From CAYYFV01 sp965660075 (GTDB lineage: Bacteria > Patescibacteriota > Gracilibacteria > UBA1369 > GCA-2718715): a stretch of 64,000 nt of DNA. Positions within the stretch are counted from its first letter, which is position 1. The number at the start of each line of letters is the position of its first letter. Positions 8,259-16,563 of the stretch are shown piece after piece. A model generated the notes under the pieces. The model was not told where the DNA came from. It saw only the letters and a list, made by a program, of their open reading frames with translations, and did no database searches. Location: contig CBFHYO010000019.1 in assembly GCA_965660075.1 (NCBI GenBank), forward strand, positions 1 to 64,000, given 5' to 3'. The position numbers and the translations under genes were made by a program.

Positions 8259-9142
8259 AAACATTAAAAACAACAATTAAAAATATTTATAGACATAAAT
8301 TTATAGCAGTTGGAACAATTGTAACAATTGCTTTGGTAATAATGATTTTCAATATTCTTCAAGCAATCAGCCTAAAAGCCCAAGACTATCTAACCAAAAT
8401 GGATTCTAAAATTGAGTTCCAGTTGTTTTTAGATCAAAAAACTCCAAATACGGCCATCAATCAAATCTTAGACTCATTAGAATCTCAACCAAAGATTACA
8501 AAAGCAGAACTAGTTACACCAAATATCGCCCTCGAACAAGTTAACGAATATTATCCAAAAACCGTAGAAATATTAAAATCTATGGAAATTCAAAATCCTC
8601 TACCATACAGCATTAAATTTAAAAGTAACGATTTAGCTAGTGGGAAGCACATATTAGAACAAATTAAAAACTCACAGTTTAAAGATTTTTTAGTTCGAGA
8701 TAATGTCAAAAACAAAAACCAAGAAACAATAACCCAAGTAGTGGAAAAAGTTTTACTCATAAATAAAGTAATAGATTCGATTACAAAACTATTAATCATT
8801 AGTTTTTTGATTTCATCTACAATAATAATTTTCACCTCTATCAAAACAAGTCTTCAAAACAGAAGGAAAGAATTAGTAATCATGAAATTCATGGGAGCAA
8901 ACCTTAAATCAATCAAGTCTCCTTACGTATTAGAAGGCATAATAATTGGTATTCTTTCGACAAGTTTAGGTGTAGTATTTTATCTAAGCCTAGAAACATT
9001 TACAACATTTAACCTAAATTACATACCCAACAATCTAAATATACTCACCCAAGTAGCAGCAACTACCTTTATTGGATATCTCTGCAGCAAACTTACAACT
9101 AATAAACACTTAAAAACATTACCAATTCATATAGATGAATAA
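8255..9142 (+). CDS. ftsX: Cell-division ABC-type permease FtsX
   Basis: 295 residues with FtsX topology: one N-terminal membrane segment (about 16-38), an extracellular domain of about 130 residues, then three membrane segments in the last 125 residues. The motif RRKELVIMKFMGANLKSIKSPYVLEG between the last segments is characteristic of FtsX. FtsX normally works with the ATPase FtsE to activate peptidoglycan hydrolases at the septum. No ftsE is adjacent or elsewhere in the window. The start codon overlaps the RibL-like stop and the end overlaps recO by 8 bases. Confidence 0.88.
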   Translation: MKTLKTTIKNIYRHKFIAVGTIVTIALVIMIFNILQAISLKAQDYLTKMDSKIEFQLFLDQKTPNTAINQILDSLESQPKITKAELVTPNIALEQVNEYYPKTVEILKSMEIQNPLPYSIKFKSNDLASGKHILEQIKNSQFKDFLVRDNVKNKNQETITQVVEKVLLINKVIDSITKLLIISFLISSTIIIFTSIKTSLQNRRKELVIMKFMGANLKSIKSPYVLEGIIIGILSTSLGVVFYLSLETFTTFNLNYIPNNLNILTQVAATTFIGYLCSKLTTNKHLKTLPIHIDE

Positions 9143-9854
9143 ATTTTCTCGTGACGAGTATATTATTATTCGGATTTCAGACTACAAAGATAACAAAAGC
9201 ATTGTAAATGCAATCGGAAGAAGATCAGGTCTAGTAAGCTTTGCCGTACGAAAACACAAAAGTTTTAAAAGTCCATTTGCAGGCAAAATATCCAAACTCA
9301 ACATAATAAATGCTGAGTTATTTGAGTCAAACAATCACAACTATCTAAACAATATCAATAAAACTTATCATATCGGACAAATCGACAATATTAAAGAATA
9401 CCAATCTCAACAAAAGTTGTTACTAATACTCGAAAAACTGAGCCAACACACATTAGATACAGAAATATTCGATACAATTTATACTTTAATTAAAGAAAAA
9501 TTATCTATCCACAAAAATCTAAGTCTAATCTTATCAAAAATAATTAATAGCTTAAATCTATTTGAAGTAGATAAAAATCTACACGAGGCAAATCATTTTT
9601 TTATAAATCAAGATGGAATAATAAACAACAAACAAGGACAAATTAAATTTAACAAATCTACATTCAAAGTACTAAATTTCTATATTAAAAACACGGTGCA
9701 AAACGCACAAAAACTTACCATACAGCCAGAACAAGAAATAGAAATAGAGTATATATTTACTCAATTACTCAATTATAAATACAACACCCTAATTAACTTT
9801 AGAAACCTTAACGACATTTTCAATAGCATTCAGCTTCATGATAAGACTAACTAA
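9135..9854 (+). CDS. recO: RecO-like DNA repair protein
   Basis: 239 residues. The N-terminal part (about 1-80) fits the RecO OB fold: an IIIRISDYKDNKSIVNAIG strand, then GLVSFAVRKHKSFKSPFAGKISKLNIINAEL. A helical C-terminal region follows. RecO loads RecA with RecR during gap repair. The zinc-finger cysteines of many RecO proteins are absent, which occurs in the family. The 3' end overlaps the convergent relA/spoT gene by 66 bases. Sequence is Lys/Asn-rich and divergent, so the call rests on the N-terminal domain and length. Confidence 0.7.
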   Translation: MNKFSRDEYIIIRISDYKDNKSIVNAIGRRSGLVSFAVRKHKSFKSPFAGKISKLNIINAELFESNNHNYLNNINKTYHIGQIDNIKEYQSQQKLLLILEKLSQHTLDTEIFDTIYTLIKEKLSIHKNLSLILSKIINSLNLFEVDKNLHEANHFFINQDGIINNKQGQIKFNKSTFKVLNFYIKNTVQNAQKLTIQPEQEIEIEYIFTQLLNYKYNTLINFRNLNDIFNSIQLHDKTN

Positions 9855-11951
9855 CTGATCATAATCTTTGACCGCCAAACTAACTAACTTGAGGGTTTTA
9901 GTCGAGTCGCTAGATTCGCGCAGCGAAACATCTAAAATGTTAACACCAAAACTGGAAATCACTTCTACTACATCTTTTAATAATCCAACTCGATCACGAA
10001 TTTCGATAGACAAATCAACTACATATAAATCAGATTCTTGAGCATCTTTCCATTCTAGTTTAATTTTACGCTCCTCATCGGCATTCTGAAAAACTTTACA
10101 CTTTAGATTATGAATACTAACTCCAGAACCGCGTGTTACAAAACCCCCAATAGGATTAGGAGATTCATAGACGCAACAATTAGTAAGCTTAATTGGAAAA
10201 CTAATTGGCTGCCCTTCAATTAAAATATCTTTTGAAATATCAGATGATTTTTTATCACGACGAGATTGGTTTTTTCTAGGCTTCATAATTGAATCCATCG
10301 GATAGATTTCTTTGATTAAATTTTTAACCCCAATCTTACCAGTAGCAACCTCTTCAACCAAGGTGTATCTTTGTTTTTGATTTAATGTATCTCCTCTGTA
10401 AGATTTTAAAATCAATAAATCAGAATCTAAAACAGGTTTACCAATAGATTCTAAATATCTATTAATTAAATCTCTCCCCTCTTTAAATGTCTTATCAGGA
10501 TCTGCATTTCTTAAATAAGATTTAATTTTAGATTTCGCCTCAGAAGTTACAACAAAACTTAACCAATACTGATTTGGTTCCGCATCTTTTTTTGTAATTA
10601 TTTCTACCACATCGCCACTTCGCAATTCGTAATCTAACGGAACAACCGAATCATTAACCTTAGCCATAACACATTTATTGCCTACATCTGTATGTACAGC
10701 ATAAGCAAAATCAATAGGTGTAGAAGACTCAGGCAAATCCTTTACATCTCCCTTAGGTGTCAAAATAAAAATTCTATCATTAAACATATCCATAGATAAG
10801 TTTTCTATGAATTCAGAGTTATTTTTAATACTACTTTCGACATTTTTTAATTCATGGATCCAATCTAAACACTTTTCAGAATTATACATATCAGGATTCT
10901 CATGATATTTGTATAACCAGTGAGCCGCAGCACCAAATTCTGCTTGTTTATGCATACTTTCGGTACGAATCTGAATTTCCACTGGACGATTAAATTCTGC
11001 AAAGCCAAGACCAACTACCGTTGTGTGCAATGATCGATATCCATTAGGTTTACTTACAGCCACATAATCTTTAAATCTATTGGCCAGTGGACTCCAAGTA
11101 GAATGAATTTCACCAAGGATTTGATACAACTGATCACTAAAATCATCAGGAACTATAACACGAATAGCATAAATATCATACAAGTCTGAAACTAAACTCT
11201 GTCCCTTTTTTTTAAGTTTCTTAAAAATACTATAATGGTTTTTAAGTCTAGAAGTTACACGACAATTATACCCTCTTTTATGAAGAAATTTTGTAAGCGT
11301 ATCCTTTTCTTTATTTATAAAATTTGTATTTTGCTGAGTATAATATTCTAACTGCTCGTGAATCAGTTTGTACATATCAGTATTCAAAAACTTAAAACAC
11401 AAGTCTTCTAATTCAGCTTTAATTTTATAAATACCCATCCTAGAGGCAATTGGAACATATATATTTAAGGTCTCTTGGGCAATTCTTTTTTGCTTTTCGG
11501 GTCTCACATAACCCAATGTTTCCATATTATGCCACCTATCACACAGTTTTATATAAATAACCCTCAAATCAGAAGCCATAGATAAAAACATCTTCCGCAA
11601 ATTCTCAACTTCTGGCTCATCTACACGGGAACGAACTTGAGATAATTTTTCCATGCCACGAACTAAGGATCTAACACCTGGACCAAATACGTTTTCAATA
11701 TCATCTAAGGTTCTATCTGTATCTTCACTCACATCATGTAACAGGGCAGCAATCACAGTATCTTCATCAGGATGAAAATCTAATATTCTAATAGCAACCT
11801 CCAATGGATGAATGATATACGGATCACCAGAGAATCTTTTTTGACCTTCATGCGCCTGGTTTGCAAATTCAAATGCTAATTTAATTCGAGAAATATCAAA
11901 ATCAAAACCAAGCTTATTGATTTTATTAATTAAATTTTTACAGCTTATCAT
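9789..11951 (-). CDS. Bifunctional (p)ppGpp synthetase/hydrolase
   Basis: 720 residues with full RelA/SpoT layout. The HD hydrolase domain has HPLEVA, LLHDVSED (about 71-77) and KLCDRWHNM (about 138-146). The synthetase domain is about 229-345, with YAIRVIVPD and EIQIRTESMHKQAEFGAAAHW. A TGS domain lies at about 387-447, and an ACT domain at about 645-720. Hydrolase metal ligands look intact, so both activities are likely. It lies 2 bases after a coiled-coil membrane protein gene, and its 3' end runs 66 bases into the convergent recO. Confidence 0.96.
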   Translation of the reverse strand: MISCKNLINKINKLGFDFDISRIKLAFEFANQAHEGQKRFSGDPYIIHPLEVAIRILDFHPDEDTVIAALLHDVSEDTDRTLDDIENVFGPGVRSLVRGMEKLSQVRSRVDEPEVENLRKMFLSMASDLRVIYIKLCDRWHNMETLGYVRPEKQKRIAQETLNIYVPIASRMGIYKIKAELEDLCFKFLNTDMYKLIHEQLEYYTQQNTNFINKEKDTLTKFLHKRGYNCRVTSRLKNHYSIFKKLKKKGQSLVSDLYDIYAIRVIVPDDFSDQLYQILGEIHSTWSPLANRFKDYVAVSKPNGYRSLHTTVVGLGFAEFNRPVEIQIRTESMHKQAEFGAAAHWLYKYHENPDMYNSEKCLDWIHELKNVESSIKNNSEFIENLSMDMFNDRIFILTPKGDVKDLPESSTPIDFAYAVHTDVGNKCVMAKVNDSVVPLDYELRSGDVVEIITKKDAEPNQYWLSFVVTSEAKSKIKSYLRNADPDKTFKEGRDLINRYLESIGKPVLDSDLLILKSYRGDTLNQKQRYTLVEEVATGKIGVKNLIKEIYPMDSIMKPRKNQSRRDKKSSDISKDILIEGQPISFPIKLTNCCVYESPNPIGGFVTRGSGVSIHNLKCKVFQNADEERKIKLEWKDAQESDLYVVDLSIEIRDRVGLLKDVVEVISSFGVNILDVSLRESSDSTKTLKLVSLAVKDYDQLVSLIMKLNAIENVVKVSKVN

Positions 11952-11953
11952 AG

Positions 11954-12886
11954 CTAGCGAGTTATCAAATTCAGATCAACACCTTGAACCTCAACAACCT
12001 TAAGTCCACTCAAGAGTGCATCTTTATTTAATTTTACAGCTTCTAACTTAGAATTCAATGCATTAAGGTTTTGGGAAATTCTAGCAAAAATAGCTTCACG
12101 AGCTTTGAGCTCAGAAGTTAAATTATTTTTCTTTGTAGAAAGATTTTGAAAAACATTGAGTGAAGTATCTATATTAGCATCATTTAGGTCTTGAACATTA
12201 TTAAAGAAATTCTTTTCCGATTGATCCAACTCGACCACAGCCTGATTTACAGCTTGAGTAAAATACTCAATCTCTTTAGTTAAAGAATTAACATTTAATT
12301 TTAAATCGATTAAAGAAGTTTCAAATTCATTTACGTATTGAAAATATGCAGTTTCACGATCCGATGAGGAATCTAAGAAAGAAGCAATGTTAATATTGTA
12401 AACATTCTTCATCCTCTGATAAGATCTAATATATTTTGATAAATTAGAGGCAACGTTTTGAGATTCATGAATTTCGAAAATCAAAGGTAAAGATTTAGAA
12501 AAGACTTTAACGTCAGTATTGGTAGTAATAACACTGGTTGCAGCAGATGGAATTGTTTGGATTGAAGAATCTTCACTATTTTCAGTAGAATTTGTGGTGT
12601 TTGTGGAAGGTTCAACAACAACCACAGGATTTTTAACAATAGAATCAGAAGATGGAAAGAAAATATTAAAAACCCTAATAGATCCCCAAATAAATATTCC
12701 TATTAATAAAAGAAAAACAACAATATACTTTATGATTTCAAAAGGAGTTATTCCTAGTTCCTCAAAAACACTTTCTTCTTCTGCAGATGGTTCAACAACA
12801 ACTTCTTCTACATCTTCTAGGAGCTCAGAAACTTTATCGGATGTTTCTGTAAGATTTGGAACTGATTGAAAATCTTGTTCAGACAT
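11954..12886 (-). CDS. Single-pass membrane protein with extracellular coiled coil, unknown
   Basis: 310 residues, family not recognised. An acidic cytoplasmic N-terminus (1-47) is followed by one membrane segment (about 50-72), a Ser/Thr/Asn-rich spacer (about 80-130) and a long, probably coiled-coil region (about 165-300) rich in Leu, Asn and Lys. Type II orientation is likely. It is the first gene of a two-gene unit with relA/spoT, under a strong TTGATA-17-TATAAT promoter with a leader of only about 9 bases. A link to stress sensing is only suggested by that neighbour. Confidence 0.65.
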   Translation of the reverse strand: MSEQDFQSVPNLTETSDKVSELLEDVEEVVVEPSAEEESVFEELGITPFEIIKYIVVFLLLIGIFIWGSIRVFNIFFPSSDSIVKNPVVVVEPSTNTTNSTENSEDSSIQTIPSAATSVITTNTDVKVFSKSLPLIFEIHESQNVASNLSKYIRSYQRMKNVYNINIASFLDSSSDRETAYFQYVNEFETSLIDLKLNVNSLTKEIEYFTQAVNQAVVELDQSEKNFFNNVQDLNDANIDTSLNVFQNLSTKKNNLTSELKAREAIFARISQNLNALNSKLEAVKLNKDALLSGLKVVEVQGVDLNLITR

Positions 12887-12901
12887 ATGTTTTTTTATTT
12901 T

Positions 12902-12930
12902 ATTATAACAAAAAAAAGCCCTGATATCAA
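12902..12930 (-). promoter_or_regulatory. Promoter of the 11954-12886 / relA-spoT unit
   Basis: TTGATA (12930-12925), 17 bases, TATAAT (12907-12902): close to ideal sigma-70 spacing and sequence. The -35 lies in the loop and first 3'-arm base of the rplY terminator hairpin, and the spacer contains that terminator's T-run. Expected transcription start is near 12895, about 9 bases before the ATG. Confidence 0.72.
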
Positions 12931-12944
12931 ATCAAGGCTTTTTA
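12911..12944 (-). terminator. Rho-independent terminator after rplY
   Basis: Minus-strand hairpin with arms AAAAAGCC-TTGAT and ATCA-GGGCTTTTT around a 5-base loop, followed by a T-run. It begins 13 bases after the rplY stop. It doubles as the core of the next gene's promoter. Confidence 0.85.
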
Positions 12945-12956
12945 ATAGAGTATTAA

Positions 12957-13565
12957 CTATGCAGCTTCTGTAGTTGAAGCAGCAGCTTCTGTAGTTGAAG
13001 CAGCAGCTTTCTTACCACCACGTTTAGGAGCTTTAGAAGCAACTACAGATTGAGAAGGACTTTCAACAAACTCAACGTTTGAAGGAGCTTGTAAATCTCT
13101 AATCTTGATAATAGAACCTAGTTCCACAAGTGGAGAAAGATCTACTTCTAAGTTTTCTGGTAAATCTTTAAGTGCACAATGTACAACAACTTTTTCTTTA
13201 TATTGTTCCAAAACACCACCAAGGTTTTTAACAGCTAGTGATTGACCAACAAACTTAATTGGTAGGTTGAATTTCATAATAGAAGTTTCAGCTGGAATAA
13301 ATAAATCATAATGCATGATTTGATCTGCAATATAATCAACTTTAACATCTCTTAATAAAGCAGTATGTGACTTACCATTTAAGTCAAAATCAATTTGTAA
13401 ATTTTCATTATTTAAATTGAAAGCTTTACGTAATGCTTGATGATCAACAGCAACTTTAACGTTTTCTAATCCAGGACCATATAATACACCTGGAACCATT
13501 GATTCTGAACGTGTAGTAGTTGCATCTGACTCACGAACTTGAATATCTAATTTAACACTTTTCAT
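12957..13565 (-). CDS. rplY: Ribosomal protein L25 (CTC form)
   Basis: 202 residues, the long CTC/TL5 form of L25 that binds 5S rRNA. The N-terminal domain has VPGVLYGPG, DFDLNGKSHTALLRDVKVD and QIMHYDLF. The second beta domain has GGVLEQYKEKVVVHCALKDLPENLEVDLS. A basic patch APKRGGKKAA precedes a C-terminal tandem repeat, AASTTEA twice, encoded by a 21-base duplication. Monocistronic, ended by a strong terminator; its own promoter is not clear (TTGCTT-17-TAGTCT is possible). Confidence 0.93.
   Translation of the reverse strand: MKSVKLDIQVRESDATTTRSESMVPGVLYGPGLENVKVAVDHQALRKAFNLNNENLQIDFDLNGKSHTALLRDVKVDYIADQIMHYDLFIPAETSIMKFNLPIKFVGQSLAVKNLGGVLEQYKEKVVVHCALKDLPENLEVDLSPLVELGSIIKIRDLQAPSNVEFVESPSQSVVASKAPKRGGKKAAASTTEAAASTTEAA
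12961..13002 (-). repeat. Two tandem 21-base units at the 3' end of rplY
   Basis: Plus-strand unit GCAGCTTCTGTAGTTGAAGC plus A, present twice with no mismatch. Each encodes seven residues of an Ala/Ser/Thr/Glu tail. Perfect identity suggests a recent duplication. Confidence 0.85.
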
Positions 13566-13620
13566 ATCTATAAATTTAGGAATGGCATTTAAAAGTAGAC
13601 TAAGACTACAAGAACATTAC

Positions 13621-13649
13621 TTGAAAAGCAAGAGAAATTTTAATAAAAT
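13621..13649 (+). promoter_or_regulatory. Promoter of ybaB-mltG
   Basis: TTGAAA (13621-13626), 17 bases, TAAAAT (13644-13649), about 28 bases before ATG 13678. No Shine-Dalgarno sequence follows. Confidence 0.5.
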
Positions 13650-13677
13650 ACCCTCGTATTACATTTAACAAGCAAAA

Positions 13678-13977
13678 ATGAACGCTTTTGGAAACATTAA
13701 AAAATTAATGGAATTAAAAAAACAAGCTAAAAAAATTCAAGGTGAACTAAAAAAAGTAATCATCGAAGCCGAGGAAGGTAACGTGATGATCAAATTCAAT
13801 GCAGAACAACAACCACAATCAGTAGAACTCAACTTAGAATCACTAGACCCTAAAGTTAAAGCAGAATTAGAATCAAACATTCTCAAAGCAATAAGCAAAG
13901 GAATCAAAAAATCTCAAGAAGTTGCTGCAGAAAATATGAAAGGGATTCTTGGTGATTTAACTGCAGGTCTTCAATAA
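13678..13977 (+). CDS. ybaB: YbaB/EbfC nucleoid-associated protein
   Basis: 99 residues, the normal size. It opens with NIKKLMELKKQAKKIQ, the long helix of the family, then a strand region with VMIKFNAEQQPQSVELN and a C-terminal helix. The family forms dimers that bind DNA without strong sequence specificity. The usual neighbours dnaX and recR are absent. Its TAA shares a base with the mltG ATG (TAATG), so the two genes are probably coupled. Confidence 0.88.
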   Translation: MNAFGNIKKLMELKKQAKKIQGELKKVIIEAEEGNVMIKFNAEQQPQSVELNLESLDPKVKAELESNILKAISKGIKKSQEVAAENMKGILGDLTAGLQ

Positions 13978-14963
13978 TGCGTTACAATCATAGTTATAAA
14001 AGACGTAAATCAAATAAAAGTGGTAAATTAATTTTTACCATTTTTATTTGTTTCATAATCTTTATATTAATTAAACCAGACAATCAAACATCCAAAGAGG
14101 TGCAAATCAGCATCCCTAAAGGATCATCGGTAAACACAATTGCTACATTACTCAAAGAAAATGGAGTAATTAATTCAGAAATTGTGTTCAAAACATATTT
14201 AAAATCAAAAGAAGCAGAAAACACTCTACTTGCTGGTAATTTTGTTCTCAAAACAGGTGACTCTCTAGAAAACATTGTTAAAACTCTACAAACCTATCAA
14301 TCTAATACTGTAAAAGTAACGATACCAGAAGGGTTAAAAACCAAAGAAATACAAAGTCTTGTAGATAATCAATGTTTAACAAATTGTGAGTATATTCACC
14401 CTGTATTTAGACTAAAATCATTAGAAAATCTTACAAATTATGAAGGCTTACTATTTCCCGATACATATTATCTAGATGCTAACTCTCAAAACAAAACACA
14501 GCTACTAAATGCAATGCTTGATAATTTTTTAAAAAAGCTACCTTTGGATTATCAAGACAAACTTAAAAAATTACCAAAAACTGATTTATATTCAACTATT
14601 ATTGTTGCCTCATTAATTGAAAAAGAAGTAAGATCTGATAAAGATAAAAAACTAGTATCAGGAATTATCTGGAAAAGATTCGATAATGACTGGAGCCTTG
14701 GAATCGACGCTGCATTGCTTTACCTAAAAGATAACAATGTAATAACATATGCTGATTTACAAGATAACAACCCCTACAATTTAAGAAAATTTAAAGGACT
14801 TCCTCCAACACCAATTTGTAATCCAGGATTAAGCAGTATAGAAGCTGCCTTAAACCCAGAATATAGTGATTACTGGTTCTACCTATCAAAAAAATCAAAT
14901 GGAGAAACAGTTTTTGCTAGAACAAATGCTGAACACAACAACAACAAACAAAAATACCTATAA
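13977..14963 (+). CDS. mltG: Endolytic murein transglycosylase MltG
   Basis: 328 residues. An N-terminal membrane segment (about 17-37) is followed by a LysM-like subdomain and the YceG catalytic domain. VTIPEGLKTKEIQSLV, FPDTYYL, then ASLIEKEVRSDKDKKLVSGI holds the catalytic Glu, and GLPPTPICNPGLSSIEAAL is the conserved C-terminal block. MltG cuts nascent glycan strands near the membrane and sets their length. It ends in a bidirectional terminator shared with the convergent FecR-like gene. Confidence 0.93.
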   Translation: MRYNHSYKRRKSNKSGKLIFTIFICFIIFILIKPDNQTSKEVQISIPKGSSVNTIATLLKENGVINSEIVFKTYLKSKEAENTLLAGNFVLKTGDSLENIVKTLQTYQSNTVKVTIPEGLKTKEIQSLVDNQCLTNCEYIHPVFRLKSLENLTNYEGLLFPDTYYLDANSQNKTQLLNAMLDNFLKKLPLDYQDKLKKLPKTDLYSTIIVASLIEKEVRSDKDKKLVSGIIWKRFDNDWSLGIDAALLYLKDNNVITYADLQDNNPYNLRKFKGLPPTPICNPGLSSIEAALNPEYSDYWFYLSKKSNGETVFARTNAEHNNNKQKYL

Positions 14964-14992
14964 AAAAACCGGGAATCTCCCGGTTTTTTTTT
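14962..14992. terminator. Bidirectional terminator between mltG and the FecR-like gene
   Basis: Arms AAAAAAACCGGGA and TCCCGGTTTTTTT around a 3-base loop. A-run and T-run on either side serve both strands. The mltG stop (14961-14963) and the FecR-like stop (14991-14993) sit at its two edges. Confidence 0.93.
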
Positions 14993-16562
14993 ATGGCTTG
15001 TAGATAATATTCAAATTAAGAGTTTGGGTCTTAGAACCATCTGCATATTTACCATACACCTTCACTAAGTTATCACCTGGTTTAAGAGTGTTAAAACTTG
15101 GAGACATAATATAATGGAAAGATCCAGAATTAGGAGTGAATCGAGTCAATTTAAAATCATTCACATAAACAGATACCACATCCAAATCCACTGCACCTTG
15201 CAAAAACCCTCTATTAGAATCTAGGACAAAGTTATTTTGAAAACTAAGACCATTTATAGATTTAATTGCAATAGAAGAATCACTTACAACTTCTGATGTA
15301 GAAGGACTTGCAGGAGATGTAACTACAGACTCAACAGATTCAGTATTTTCATCCACAGTAGCTACAACAGTCACAGGTTTTTCTAACTGATAATCAAATT
15401 CTATAGTAGTCTTAGGACTCTCACTACCATCAGAAAAAATTGCCACCACATCGAACTTATTCATTCCAACGAGTAAATTTCCACGAGCAGGATCGTAAGA
15501 CGCATAATACTTGAATTTGCCAGATTCAGGCTTAAATTCTTTTAAAATATATGGAACAGGTTCAGACTCATCATAAGAAATAACCATTACTTGAGCAGTA
15601 TTTGGAGGAACAGTTCCTTCGATAACTACCCTATCACCAGTTTGTACTTCACTTGAAACAGGCAAAGAAACAACAGGTTGTATATTTGGATCTATTGTCA
15701 CTTCTGGCTCCTCTATCTCGACTTCTTGATCTAGGGAATCTTCTAATGAATCTTCGGGCATTAGAGATGCAATATATTCTAAATCAAAACTAGAAAATGG
15801 TTGATAAAGATTTTGTGAGTCCTGACTAACGTTCCATTTATACCAAGAACTCCGAATTAGGTTTGATTGTAATGTAGAAATAACCGAAGCAACTTGACGA
15901 TTTTTAAACAAGTTATAACTATCGTTATCCATTGTTAATTGCTTGCCTATATCCAACTTAATCTGATCTAAAACACTACCATTCGAATCATCATTAATAC
16001 TTACTAATAAGTTACCAGAAAGAACACTTACCGATTCCGGCAGTGAGCTTTTTAAATTAAACGAAGCTAGATTAGAATCTACAGTCAAATAATTAGTTTT
16101 AATAGAAATAGATGGCGAGTCTAATGGAGAAAATTTATTAGAAACCCAAACCTGACCACTATCTAAATTAAATTCCAAAACATCATCCGATTGATTTAGA
16201 ACAAATTTAGAAGAAGGTGCCAAACGGAAAGTAAGATCGGAATTTAAACTAACAATTGCAGAAGAATCACTAGATGTGAGTATAGAGTAACCCTGCTTTA
16301 CTTCGAAAGGAACCTCGACATTGTCGATGGATTCATTTTTAGAATCAAGAACTCTAATATTACCATCTATTTTACTTAACATTAATCCAGAATTAGTTAC
16401 AGCTTCTGGAGTTGTATCATCTGAACCCGAAAAAAAAGAAAATAATAATAAAAAGCCAAGACCAAATACCAAATAAGAATTAAAATTTTTCTTTGGCGCA
16501 GGTTTCTGTTGACGATTATAGGAATTGAATTTTGGGGTGGGACGATAATATAAGTTCTTCAT
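14991..16562 (-). CDS. FecR-like domain membrane protein with extracellular Ig-like C-terminus
   Basis: 523 residues. A basic N-terminus (1-28) is followed by one membrane segment (about 29-46). A FecR-like beta domain (about 75-190) shows the pattern SSAIVSLNSDLTFRLAPSS, LDSGQVWVS and SNLASFNLKSSLPESVSVLS. An acidic stretch comes next, then two beta-rich regions (about 300-395 and 430-523) resembling extracellular Ig-like domains. Last gene of the pyrH-frr-rseP-dnaA run, 1 base after dnaA. Function unknown; a surface or envelope role is inferred from topology. Confidence 0.72.
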   Translation of the reverse strand: MKNLYYRPTPKFNSYNRQQKPAPKKNFNSYLVFGLGFLLLFSFFSGSDDTTPEAVTNSGLMLSKIDGNIRVLDSKNESIDNVEVPFEVKQGYSILTSSDSSAIVSLNSDLTFRLAPSSKFVLNQSDDVLEFNLDSGQVWVSNKFSPLDSPSISIKTNYLTVDSNLASFNLKSSLPESVSVLSGNLLVSINDDSNGSVLDQIKLDIGKQLTMDNDSYNLFKNRQVASVISTLQSNLIRSSWYKWNVSQDSQNLYQPFSSFDLEYIASLMPEDSLEDSLDQEVEIEEPEVTIDPNIQPVVSLPVSSEVQTGDRVVIEGTVPPNTAQVMVISYDESEPVPYILKEFKPESGKFKYYASYDPARGNLLVGMNKFDVVAIFSDGSESPKTTIEFDYQLEKPVTVVATVDENTESVESVVTSPASPSTSEVVSDSSIAIKSINGLSFQNNFVLDSNRGFLQGAVDLDVVSVYVNDFKLTRFTPNSGSFHYIMSPSFNTLKPGDNLVKVYGKYADGSKTQTLNLNIIYKP

Positions 16563-16563
16563 A

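Noticed and set aside
7870..8260. Possible use of TGA as a sense codon (genetic code 25, as in some CPR groups)
   Set aside because: TGA ends several genes exactly at ATGA overlaps with the next start, and conserved proteins contain no in-frame TGA.
9490..9520. DnaA-box-like CTATCCACA in recO
   Set aside because: Single imperfect copy inside a gene; no cluster, no AT-rich unwinding element, no skew change.
12519..12869. Thr/Ser-rich plus-strand frame inside the coiled-coil membrane protein gene
   Set aside because: Shadow of the minus-strand gene's Asn/Ser-rich spacer and acidic N-terminus; it has no promoter or family match.
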